DNA of 42,063 nt from JBEKYD01 sp049509915. Its GTDB lineage: Bacteria; Acidobacteriota; Terriglobia; Bryobacterales; Bryobacteraceae. A model generated the notes under the pieces. It was not told where the DNA came from. It saw nothing but the letters and a program-made list of their open reading frames with translations, and made no database searches. Location: contig JBEKZL010000052.1 in assembly GCA_049509915.1 (NCBI GenBank), forward strand, positions 1-42,063, in the 5' to 3' direction. Below, piece after piece: positions 31,007 through 38,107 of the stretch. Position 1 is the stretch's first letter. Each line of letters begins with the position of its first letter. A program made the translations under genes and the position numbers.

Positions 31007-31555
31007 TCATCGAACTGGACGTGCGGATTTTCCGTATCCAGCTCTCCGACCATCTTCTTCCGGCGGCGTGCGCCGCAAGCCAGGCAGCTGCTCACTCTCC
31101 CCACCATTTGGTACAGCGTGGTTCCAGCGCTTCCGAGCAGATCGCCAACTGCGTTGATGTTTGCGTCGGAGCCACAACTGCAGCTCGCTCAGCACGGCCC
31201 GATCGATCCGATGAAAGATCCGATTGCTGTGGCCGGCCCGGAAATAGGTACACCACCCATTCAGGATTGGATTCAACTTCCGAATCACCTCATCGACCGA
31301 TGCGCTACCGGGAGACGATCTGACTACTTCGCGCACCCGATCCCGGATATGTTGGCAGGCCTTCTTGCGCGGCCACATGTACAGCAACCGTCTCGGAGGT
31401 CTCCGAAACTCGAAGCCGAGAAGCGCAAAGCCCTCCTCCACCGTGGTCAGACGACTCTTCTCCTGGTTCACCGCCAACCGAAGGGCCGCAAACTGGCTTT
31501 GGAGAGGCTCCCACGCTTGCTGGGCCTCTAATTCCGTACGCGCCAGCAGAACCAG
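31007..31555 (-). pseudogene. Group II intron reverse transcriptase/maturase, C-terminal remnant
   Basis: The frame enters recognisable sequence at LVLLARTELEAQQAWEPL, immediately after where the YADD catalytic box should be, and continues with LRLAVNQEKSRLTTVEEGFALLGFEFRR, the thumb/maturase segment, then SVDEVIRKLNPILNGWCTYFRAG, SNRIFHRIDRAVLSELQLWLRRKH and ends YGKSARPVR. The 'G-F-x-F-L-G-F' and 'N-P-I-L-x-G-W-x-x-Y-F' motifs define the maturase X domain. Upstream of 31555 the frame stays open to 31840 but no longer resembles a reverse transcriptase. Without the RT core it cannot be active. Confidence 0.85.
31012..31044 (-). ncRNA. Group II intron domain V
   Basis: The 33-base minus-strand segment runs from GAGCTGGATACGG through an AAAA loop to TCCGCACGTCCAGTTC. 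It folds as the domain V hairpin: GAGCTGG pairs with CCAGTTC, and an upper stem CGG/CCG closes the loop, with the characteristic bulge. Domain V is the catalytic core of group II introns and one of their most conserved parts. It begins just before the remnant's stop codon region and is followed by GATGAGGGGGCG, a common sequence after this hairpin in bacterial introns. Confidence 0.8.
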
Positions 31556-31745
31556 GCGAGCCCGGTGAGATCCGTTACATCCAGCGCCGCGCCGCCGAAC
31601 ACGACGAATGCCAGAAGTTGAGGCGGGGCTGGCGCTGATAAGGCTTGCCGCGGAACCAGGGCGTGACTTATCCGATTGCGTGGAACAGGCGATTCGCCCG
31701 CCCAGCTTGAGTAGCGTCCTGAACTCATGATGTAATTGGGCATAT
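31556..31745. other. Unassigned segment between the intron fragment and the MFS gene
   Basis: About 190 bases that fit neither neighbour. On the minus strand two frames are open through it; neither resembles a family I know. It may be remains of the intron's original insertion site or of another element. I see no hairpin of note. Confidence 0.3.
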
Positions 31746-33011
31746 TCACTCCGGCCGGAGCTCTTTCCCTCGCTCTCCCGACGGTTCGCGGATTCGGCCG
31801 CCGCGGTCGCACCAGGCCCAGCCGAGACCGGTAACGACACCGAAGGCGCCGGCTACCAGGCCGATGGCGCGGGGGCCGTAACGCTGGGAGGCGATGCCGG
31901 CGGCGGCCATACTGACGATCATGACGCTCCAACGCACCGATTCCATGGTGGAGAATACCCGGCCGCGGAGGCGGTCCGGCGTGTGGCGCAACAACTGGGC
32001 GGTGTTCATGACGCTGGCGGCGGCCATGCCGGCGCGCGAAAGCAGCATCCACAACAAAGCCGCCGGGTACGATCCGGTCTGGCTGAACAGCATGTAAGTG
32101 GCGCCGTGGGTGACATAGCAGAGCGTGACCAGGCGCTTGTAACCGGCGAAGCCGATGCGGCGGCCGGCCACGTACGCCACCGCCCCTCCCAGCAGCAAGC
32201 CGATACTGGCGAAGCCCCAAATGGAGCCGATACCGGCGGGGCCGCGGTGGAAGACGGTTTCGCCGAAGAGGGCAAACAGGACCTGCGCCGCGCCGCCGCC
32301 CAGCGCCCAGCCGAAGGAGATAACTGCGATACCCAGCATCAAAGGCACCGACCAGATGTAGGCGAGACCCTCGCGATACTCCTGCCAAGAGGTCGTCGAG
32401 GCGGCCGACGGGGCGCGGGCGGCACGCAATCCGCCGGGCACGCGCACGCCCCAGACGCACGCCGCCGAAATCAAAAAGCTTGCCGCATTGGCGATGAACG
32501 CCCAGGCGTAACCCAATTTCGCCGCGCCGTAACCGCCGGCCAGCGCACCCACGCTGGCGGTGGCCCAACTGGTGATCTGGGTGAGGGAGTTGGCCGCGTG
32601 AAGTTCCTCGGGAGACGCGATGGACGGCAGAATGGCGGCGCGGCCGCTGGTAAAAAACGGCGAAGCGAACATCAGGGCCGCGCTCAGAGCATAGAGCAGC
32701 CAGGGGCGCGGCCGATGGATGGCGAGGAGGAAACCGGCCGCGACCAGGGCGCGCACCAGGTCGCTGGCGACCATGATGGCGCGGCGGTCGAAGCGGTCGA
32801 GAAGCACACCGGCTACCGGGGCCGCGGCTACGGCGGGAATCGCGCGCGACAACAGCAGGCCGGAGACGACTAGGCCCGAGCCGGATTTCTCCATTGCCAG
32901 GGCCAGTACGGCGACGTTGTTGAAATAGTCGCCGACCTCGCTCACCACCTGACCGATCCACGTGCGGCGGTAGTTGCGGTTGCGCTCGAGGAGCGCCACG
33001 ACGCCCGTCAT
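31746..33011 (-). CDS. Major facilitator superfamily exporter (MFS_3/EntS-like)
   Basis: From ATG 33011 (MTGVVALLERNRNYRRTWIGQVVSEVGDYF) the protein has 421 residues and about 12 membrane helices. The opening N-x-x-Y-R-x-x-W-x-G-Q-x-x-S-x-x-G-D motif, followed by the loop VLLDRFDRRAIMVASDLVRAL (motif A region), is typical of the MFS_3 group that exports siderophores, macrolides or other small molecules. The second half includes DRLRGRVFSTMESVRWSVM. A longer frame to 33158 would overlap the divergent aminotransferase start and is rejected. The substrate is unknown. Confidence 0.88.
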   Translation of the reverse strand: MTGVVALLERNRNYRRTWIGQVVSEVGDYFNNVAVLALAMEKSGSGLVVSGLLLSRAIPAVAAAPVAGVLLDRFDRRAIMVASDLVRALVAAGFLLAIHRPRPWLLYALSAALMFASPFFTSGRAAILPSIASPEELHAANSLTQITSWATASVGALAGGYGAAKLGYAWAFIANAASFLISAACVWGVRVPGGLRAARAPSAASTTSWQEYREGLAYIWSVPLMLGIAVISFGWALGGGAAQVLFALFGETVFHRGPAGIGSIWGFASIGLLLGGAVAYVAGRRIGFAGYKRLVTLCYVTHGATYMLFSQTGSYPAALLWMLLSRAGMAAASVMNTAQLLRHTPDRLRGRVFSTMESVRWSVMIVSMAAAGIASQRYGPRAIGLVAGAFGVVTGLGWAWCDRGGRIREPSGERGKELRPE

Positions 33012-33157
33012 GGAGCCTTCATGATAGCAACGGGTGGACCGGGCTTTCGCCCCGGGGAAGCAAGAAGACAGATGCCGGAATGGCTCCGGCGCGCGATAAG
33101 ATAATACAAATACACGAGGGGCGCGGTCCCGCGTGGCACACGAATTTAGACAAATCA

Positions 33158-34447
33158 ATGCTTTTCAAAACGACAGACTCCGTTCAGCGGAATTCACCGG
33201 CCACGGGCGCCGTGGAACAAGTCCGGGAAAGATACGCCGCATTTAAGGCGAAAGGCCTGAAGCTCAACCTGACGCGCGGCAAACCGTCGCCGGCCCAGCT
33301 CGACCTGAGCGCTCCCTTGTTGTCGCTGCCCGGCGCGGCGGACTACATGGCTGAAGGCGGAACCGACTGCCGCAACTACGGCGGCCTGCAAGGGCTGGCG
33401 GAAGCGCGGCGGTTGTTCTCCGGGCTGCTGGGAGCGCCGCCGGAACAGGTAGTGGTGGCCGACAATTCCAGTCTGGCGCTGATGCACGACACGGTGGTCT
33501 TCTCGCTGCTCAAAGGAACCTGCGACGGCGCCGGACCGTGGTCGCGCCAGGGCCAGATTACCTTTTTGTGTCCCGTGCCTGGCTACGACCGGCACTTCCA
33601 CATTTGCGAAACCTACGGCATCCGCATGATTCCGGTAGGGCTTGGGGAAGACGGCCCGGACATGGACCAGGTGGAGGGGTTGGTGGCGCAGGATGCTTCG
33701 ATCAAGGGCATGTGGTGCGTCCCCAAGTACAGCAATCCCACCGGTGTCATTTATTCGGACCGGACGATCGAGCGGCTGGCGGCGATGAAGACGGCGGCCT
33801 CGGATTTCCGGCTGTGGTGGGACAACGCCTACGCCGTGCATCATCTGACCGACGAACGCATCGAAATCGCCAACATCGTCGAACTGTGCGCGCGGTATGG
33901 ACATGAAAACCGTCCTTTGGTGTTCGCCTCGACTAGCAAAATCACCCTGGGAGGAGCGGGGCTGGCGCTGCTGGCGGCCTCGACGGAGAACGTCAAGTGG
34001 TACCTGGCAAGAACGGCGCTGCGGACCATCGGGCCCGACAAATTGAACCAGCTTCGACACGTCCGCTTTCTGAAGAACCCGCAAGGAATTCAGGAATTGA
34101 TGGATGGGCACAGAGCGCTGATCGGGCCTAAATTCCAGAAGGTGCTGGAGGTCTTCGACAAGAAACTGGCCGGGGTTCCCGGCGTGAGCTGGACGCGGCC
34201 CCGGGGCGGTTATTTCATCAGCCTGAGCGTTCCGGCAGGCTGTGCCCGGCGGGTGGTGGCGCTGGCCAAGGAGGCCGGGGTGGAATTGACTCCGGCGGGC
34301 GCGACGCATCCGTACGGGGAAGACGCCGAGGACCGCACGATTCGGATTGCCCCCACGTTTCCGGAACTGGCGGAAATTGAGCAAGCCGCGGAGGGAGTGG
34401 CGTTCTGCGTGCTGCTGGCCAACGCGGAAAGAACTACCGCGGCCTGA
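33158..34447 (+). CDS. PLP-dependent aspartate aminotransferase (MocR-like class Ic)
   Basis: From ATG 33158 the protein of 429 residues begins with VEQVRERYAAFKAKGLKLNLTRGKPSPAQLDLS, the conserved opening of the class Ic aspartate aminotransferases (Aminotran_MocR family). PLP-binding parts are visible: CRNYGGLQGLAEARRLFSGLLG, NSSLALMHDTVV, PVPGYDRHF, VPKYSNPTGVIYSD, the aspartate of LWWDNAYAVHHL, and the Schiff-base lysine in FASTSKITLGGAGLALLA. The C-terminal RPRGGYFISL holds the substrate-binding region. It would convert aspartate and 2-oxoglutarate to oxaloacetate and glutamate. It is followed directly by a GNAT gene (one-base overlap with the nearest possible start). Confidence 0.9.
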   Translation: MLFKTTDSVQRNSPATGAVEQVRERYAAFKAKGLKLNLTRGKPSPAQLDLSAPLLSLPGAADYMAEGGTDCRNYGGLQGLAEARRLFSGLLGAPPEQVVVADNSSLALMHDTVVFSLLKGTCDGAGPWSRQGQITFLCPVPGYDRHFHICETYGIRMIPVGLGEDGPDMDQVEGLVAQDASIKGMWCVPKYSNPTGVIYSDRTIERLAAMKTAASDFRLWWDNAYAVHHLTDERIEIANIVELCARYGHENRPLVFASTSKITLGGAGLALLAASTENVKWYLARTALRTIGPDKLNQLRHVRFLKNPQGIQELMDGHRALIGPKFQKVLEVFDKKLAGVPGVSWTRPRGGYFISLSVPAGCARRVVALAKEAGVELTPAGATHPYGEDAEDRTIRIAPTFPELAEIEQAAEGVAFCVLLANAERTTAA

Positions 34448-34491
34448 TGGTGCGGCAGTCGATTCGCTTGGCCCACCAGGAACCTTTGTCC

Positions 34492-35169
34492 ATGGAGAAC
34501 TTTGTACTGCAAGGCAAACATGTTCGATTGGAGCCGCTCGATCGTCGCCATATCGAAGGGTTGGTGGCGGCCGCTTCGGCCGACCCAACGCTCTACGATT
34601 GGAGCCTGGTTCCGCAGGGCGTGGCCGAGATGACGCGCCACGTCGAAACGGCCCTGTCCGGGAGGGAGGCCGGCACCGCCGTGCCGTTTGCAACCCTACG
34701 CGTCGCGGACGGTGTCGTCCTTGGCTCGACGCGCTTCTTCGACCTGGAACGATGGGCGTGGCCGAAAGGACACGCGCGGCACGGCCGCGGCGCTCCCGAC
34801 GGTTGCGAGATCGGCTACACGTGGCTGACACGCGCCGCCATTCGCACGGCGGCCAACACCGAGGCCAAGCTGCTCATGTTGACGCATGCCTTCGAGGTGT
34901 GGCAATTACTCCGCGTTTCGTTCCATACCGACATGCGTAACCAACGCTCCCGCGCCGCGCTCGAGCGTATTGGCGGCCGGTTCGAGGGCATACTCCGCTC
35001 GCACCGTATGGCCTCCGATTGCATCGCCCGCGATTCGGCGCGATATTCGATCCTGGCGGCGGAATGGCCGGAAGTGAAGCCGCGGCTGGTTCAACTCATG
35101 GACCGTGATCGGCTAAGCACCCGCGGCGGTAGCCTTTCCAGCGTGGGCAAAGGTATCCTAGGAGCATGA
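34492..35169 (+). CDS. GNAT-family N-acetyltransferase (RimJ-like)
   Basis: From ATG 34492 (MENFVLQGKHVRLEPLDRRHIEGL) the product is 225 residues. It has the RimJ/RimL opening G-x-x-V-R-L-E-P-L-x-x-x-H, the strand CEIGYTWLTRAAIRTAANTEAKLLMLTHAFE (the acetyl-CoA region of this subgroup), and RVSFHTDMRNQRSRAALERIGGRFEGILRSHR, a strong RimJ motif. These enzymes acetylate N-terminal or antibiotic amino groups. The frame is open up to 34447, overlapping the aminotransferase stop; the shorter start fits the family better. It overlaps the following gene by four bases, so the three genes form an operon. Confidence 0.85.
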   Translation: MENFVLQGKHVRLEPLDRRHIEGLVAAASADPTLYDWSLVPQGVAEMTRHVETALSGREAGTAVPFATLRVADGVVLGSTRFFDLERWAWPKGHARHGRGAPDGCEIGYTWLTRAAIRTAANTEAKLLMLTHAFEVWQLLRVSFHTDMRNQRSRAALERIGGRFEGILRSHRMASDCIARDSARYSILAAEWPEVKPRLVQLMDRDRLSTRGGSLSSVGKGILGA

Positions 35170-35756
35170 AGGTTCGAGCATTTGTATGGGCGGGTGCAAT
35201 GGCGCTTTGGGCACAATCGGCCCCGGTGACGGTGTCGCTGAGCGCGCCGGTGAACGGGCGGGTGGAACTGATGGTGCGCAACCATGCGCGGACCGCGGTT
35301 TCGGCGTATCTGGTGACGGTCAGTTATACGGCGAATGGAAGCACGGCGACCCGGGATCTGATCTGGGATTCCGCGCTACGGCTTACGACCCCGGGCCTTG
35401 AGCCCAATCAGGCGGCCGTGCGGCCGGTCGGAGTTCCTCCCGTTAACGCTTCGGTGGCGCTGCGCGCGGTGGTTTTCGCGGATGGCCGTACCAGCGGGGA
35501 GAGCGAGTGGGTCGCCCGCATTATGAGCCAGCGGCGGTTCGCCCTGGCGACCATCGATGGGGTGCGCAAAATCCTGCCCGCCGCCAAACCCGAGGATCTG
35601 GAAGCGGCCCACCGGGAAAAGCTGGCCGCGGCGGCCGCGCCGGAGCAGAAATCCCTGATCGACGACTACTACCGCCTCGCTACCCCGCGCCATGCCCGCG
35701 ACCTTGACCTGCTGTACGCCCGGTTGGCCGGGGCGGTGGCGCCGGCCGGCAACTGA
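35166..35756 (+). CDS. Secreted protein of unknown function
   Basis: The 196-residue protein starts four bases before the end of the GNAT gene (ATGA overlap) with a short signal-like start (VRAFVWAGAMALWAQS). The middle resembles an immunoglobulin-like or adhesion-type beta domain (VTVSLSAPVNGRVELMVRNHARTAVSAYLVTVSYTANG) and the end is alpha-helical. Such proteins are common in Acidobacteria as part of small envelope operons. I do not recognise the family. It converges on the next gene with about 40 bp between stops. Confidence 0.7.
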   Translation: MKVRAFVWAGAMALWAQSAPVTVSLSAPVNGRVELMVRNHARTAVSAYLVTVSYTANGSTATRDLIWDSALRLTTPGLEPNQAAVRPVGVPPVNASVALRAVVFADGRTSGESEWVARIMSQRRFALATIDGVRKILPAAKPEDLEAAHREKLAAAAAPEQKSLIDDYYRLATPRHARDLDLLYARLAGAVAPAGN

Positions 35757-35795
35757 ACAAAAACCGGCTCCCTTCGGTCGCCCGTCGGTAACAGC

Positions 35796-36581
35796 CTACT
35801 GCACTGTCGCCTTGATAGTGATGATCTGGCCGGTAGGCTGGACCCGCACATAGACGGAACCCGAGCTGGCCTTGTCGCCGGCATGAATCGTTAGCACGGC
35901 ACGATCTCCGGCCTTGACCTGGGCTTGGTCGATACGGACTTCGACGCCCGGGACGGCGGAACGCGCCACCAGGGTGATCGGGCCGGGGCTGGAATTGGAA
36001 ATCGCCACTTTCGCCGAGGCTCCCGGGGCCAGTTGCACCTCGCTCTTATCGGCTTTCACCATGGCGTAAAACTGCTGCAGGCTGGTGGCGATGGGCGGCA
36101 GCGCGGCCGGCTTACCGGCATGGTCCGGGTACGGTCCGGGAGTCATGTGGCCAAAAGGGGAATCGTTCAGGCGGTCCTTGTCCACGTACCAATACCACTC
36201 GCCGTTTTCGACCTTCCAGAAGCTGGGAGTGGGGAAGAACATGGTTTTACCGATGAACCCCGGAAAAGGCACGGCCTGCTCGCACTTCACCAGCGCTTCG
36301 GCCTTGCGAAAATCGTCGGAATACTTAATGCTGACCAACTCGAAGCTCAGATAGTGGGGCTTGTTCGTATCGTAAAAGAACTCCTTGGTATCTTCGGCAA
36401 CCAGGGCTTCCGCCTTGCGAAACTCGCCTTTGACGTGGTCCTCGAAGAACTCGGCGATGCGGGCACGGAGCGCCCGGTCGACATCGGCCGGCGGCTTGTT
36501 AAACAGGTCCGCGGCTTTTTCCTGGGCCAGTGCCGCACCCGCCAATACGGCAAGCAAAACGAACGTCCGCATAAGTTCCAT
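35796..36581 (-). CDS. Exported protein with DUF-like N-terminal domain and Ig-like C-terminus
   Basis: From ATG 36581 (or 36572) the protein is about 261 residues. It has a signal peptide (RTFVLLAVLAGAALAQE), a middle domain (DVDRALRARIAEFFEDHVKGEFRKAEALVAEDTKEFFYD, then WKVENGEWYWYVDKDRL), which looks like a small SnoaL/NTF2-type or lipid-binding fold, and a C-terminal beta domain (VQLAPGASAKVAISNSSPGPITLVA, VYVRVQPTGQIITIKATVQ) of Ig-like type. The frame continues open upstream to 36794, but that part belongs to a separate relic. No function can be assigned. Confidence 0.7.
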   Translation of the reverse strand: MELMRTFVLLAVLAGAALAQEKAADLFNKPPADVDRALRARIAEFFEDHVKGEFRKAEALVAEDTKEFFYDTNKPHYLSFELVSIKYSDDFRKAEALVKCEQAVPFPGFIGKTMFFPTPSFWKVENGEWYWYVDKDRLNDSPFGHMTPGPYPDHAGKPAALPPIATSLQQFYAMVKADKSEVQLAPGASAKVAISNSSPGPITLVARSAVPGVEVRIDQAQVKAGDRAVLTIHAGDKASSGSVYVRVQPTGQIITIKATVQ

Positions 36582-36689
36582 TGTAAGACGCTGCATGGCG
36601 GCGTAAAGTCGGCGCGCCGAGGCGGCCGCAATCCTCAGGGCAAGAACAGCGAATGCCATCCCGGCGCCGGCGCCATGCAGCGGTCCTTC

Positions 36690-36794
36690 CGGCAAGAACC
36701 ACCGATAGCGATTCCGCGCCACCAGGCGATAGACCCAATCGCGCGGTGGAGGCGGAACAGCTTTAGCGCCCAGTAGGTCCTTGAGCGGCGACAC
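36690..36794 (-). pseudogene. DCC-family (YuxK-like thiol-disulfide oxidoreductase) C-terminal relic
   Basis: The minus-strand frame reads PPPPRDWVYRLVARNRYRWF, closely resembling the C-terminus of DUF393/DCC proteins (P-x-x-x-R-D-x-x-Y-x-x-V-A-x-N-R-Y-x-W-F). A stop codon (TAG) lies five codons before 36794, and the conserved N-terminal D-x-x-C-x-x-C half is absent. It is therefore only the last 35 or so codons of a lost gene, in frame with but not part of the exported protein downstream. Confidence 0.4.
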
Positions 36795-36879
36795 TTTGCT
36801 GTTGGTCTAGCCCACAGTTCGTACCAGAATGAAGCCGCTGCGGAGCGCACAGTCTGGCGGAAATCTACTCCAGGCTGAG

Positions 36880-38055
36880 CTACCGCGCCGGGACCGTCGT
36901 GCCGGCGGGTACCAGCGTTCCGTCGCGGATGTAGTAATCGGCGCCGCGCCAGCGAATGCTGCGGCGGGCGAAGCTAGTCACCCAGATGGCGAACGCCGCC
37001 GCGTCCCACAGCGGGATGAGCGGCAGCTTTCCGAATACACCCCGCTGCTTCAATCCCCAGGCGCCGATCACGACGGTAATCAGGGCGCGAAAAACGAAGT
37101 AGCCTCCCAGGTAGATTGCGGCCACGGCCAGCGTGGGATGGATGGCCACGGCGGCCAACGCCCATGGCAGTCCTTGCGTGAACAACAGGCCGAAGTGGCC
37201 CCAAGGACGCATGTGACGCATCACCACGATCCAGCGGAGGCGCTTCTCCATCAGGTCGCGCATGGAGCGATAATCGGGCACGGTTCCTACGGTGTAAGGC
37301 AGCAGCGCCACTTCGAGACCCTGCTCGGCGATCAGGCGCCCCACCAACAGATCGTCGGCGGGCTTGTTCTCGATCGCCTCATACCCGCCGAAGCCGGCCA
37401 AGTGGCGGCGGGTGGTCGCGATGGTGGGACCTAGCGCGAATTTCACTCCATCCAGTTGCCAGGCCACGACCACGCCGGCGTAAAAATCGGAAAGCATGCC
37501 CACCGATTGCAGCCGGTCGGCGAAATCTTTCTCTTCGATGGGGGTGTAAAAGCAGGTCACCGCGCCGACCTTTGGATCGGCCAGCGGGGCCACCACGCGG
37601 CGCAGGTAGTCGGGACGCGTGCGCACGTCGCTGTCGCTGATCACCAGGTGCTCGTGCCGGGCTTCGCTAACCAGGCGCGCCAGTTTGGCCACCTTATCGT
37701 TGGTCGCTTCACGGCCGGAGCCGAAAAACACGCGAATCTGGCGGGCGGGAAAATCGCGCTGCAGTTTTTCAATCACCGGCATTACCGGGGCCTGGCGGTC
37801 GTCCACGCAGAACAGGATTTCGTAGTCGGGGTAGTCCTGGCGGCAAAGGCTGGCGAAGTTCTCGTAGGCGTCCGGATCGAGGCCGCGAATGGGCTTGACG
37901 CTGCTCACCGGCGGCGTGAAATCCCGGGGCAACGCAGCCATTCGCCTTGCGGCGGCGCGGAAGTACCGCACCGCGCTGTACAGCACCATCAGGTAATAAA
38001 TCGCCGGAATGGCCAAAATGCCGAGCGCCAGGCCGAGGAGGAGGCTGTGAGACAT
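36880..38055 (-). CDS. hpnI: Ceramide glucosyltransferase-like GT2 enzyme (HpnI-like)
   Basis: The 391-residue enzyme has an N-terminal membrane helix (LLLGLALGILAIPAIYYLMVLYSAV), then a GT21-type catalytic domain: PPVSSVKPIRGLDPDAYENFASLCRQDYPDYEILFCVDD, the D-x-D region ISDSDVRTRPDYL, the acidic motif NKPADDLLVGRLI and the R-x-x-R-W-like end (KRLRWIVVMRHMRPWG). Two to three C-terminal helices follow. The order matches HpnI, which adds N-acetylglucosamine to hopanoid lipids, and ceramide glucosyltransferases; which lipid is used cannot be told. No other hopanoid genes are in the window. It is divergent from the ArnT-like gene with 52 bp between. Confidence 0.8.
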   Translation of the reverse strand: MSHSLLLGLALGILAIPAIYYLMVLYSAVRYFRAAARRMAALPRDFTPPVSSVKPIRGLDPDAYENFASLCRQDYPDYEILFCVDDRQAPVMPVIEKLQRDFPARQIRVFFGSGREATNDKVAKLARLVSEARHEHLVISDSDVRTRPDYLRRVVAPLADPKVGAVTCFYTPIEEKDFADRLQSVGMLSDFYAGVVVAWQLDGVKFALGPTIATTRRHLAGFGGYEAIENKPADDLLVGRLIAEQGLEVALLPYTVGTVPDYRSMRDLMEKRLRWIVVMRHMRPWGHFGLLFTQGLPWALAAVAIHPTLAVAAIYLGGYFVFRALITVVIGAWGLKQRGVFGKLPLIPLWDAAAFAIWVTSFARRSIRWRGADYYIRDGTLVPAGTTVPAR

Positions 38056-38107
38056 GAATCCCCATTGTCGCAGGAATTGGCGCGTCTTGAAGTGCTAGAG
38101 TTGAGTT

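Larger units (their letters stand above)
30978..31555 (-). mobile_element. 5'-truncated group II intron (3' fragment)
   Basis: The fragment contains the C-terminal part of an intron-encoded reverse transcriptase/maturase, then domain V (31012-31044), then a terminal segment ending near CTACTCTACC on the minus strand. Everything 5' of the middle of the reverse transcriptase (intron domains I-III and the RT catalytic core) is missing. Loss of the 5' part is the usual outcome of incomplete target-primed reverse transcription. It lies between the TMTC-like gene and the MFS gene, both on the same strand. The exact 3' boundary is approximate. Confidence 0.75.

Noticed and set aside
31840..32961. 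Long minus-strand frame overlapping the MFS gene.
   Set aside because: Arg/Gly/Pro-rich translation, a shadow of the MFS coding sequence.
36795..36890. tRNA-like start on the minus strand (GGCGCGGTAGCTCAGCCTGG, a D-arm-like sequence).
   Set aside because: No anticodon stem, no GGTTCGAATCC T-arm and no matching acceptor 3' half; the sequence overlaps the glycosyltransferase stop codon.
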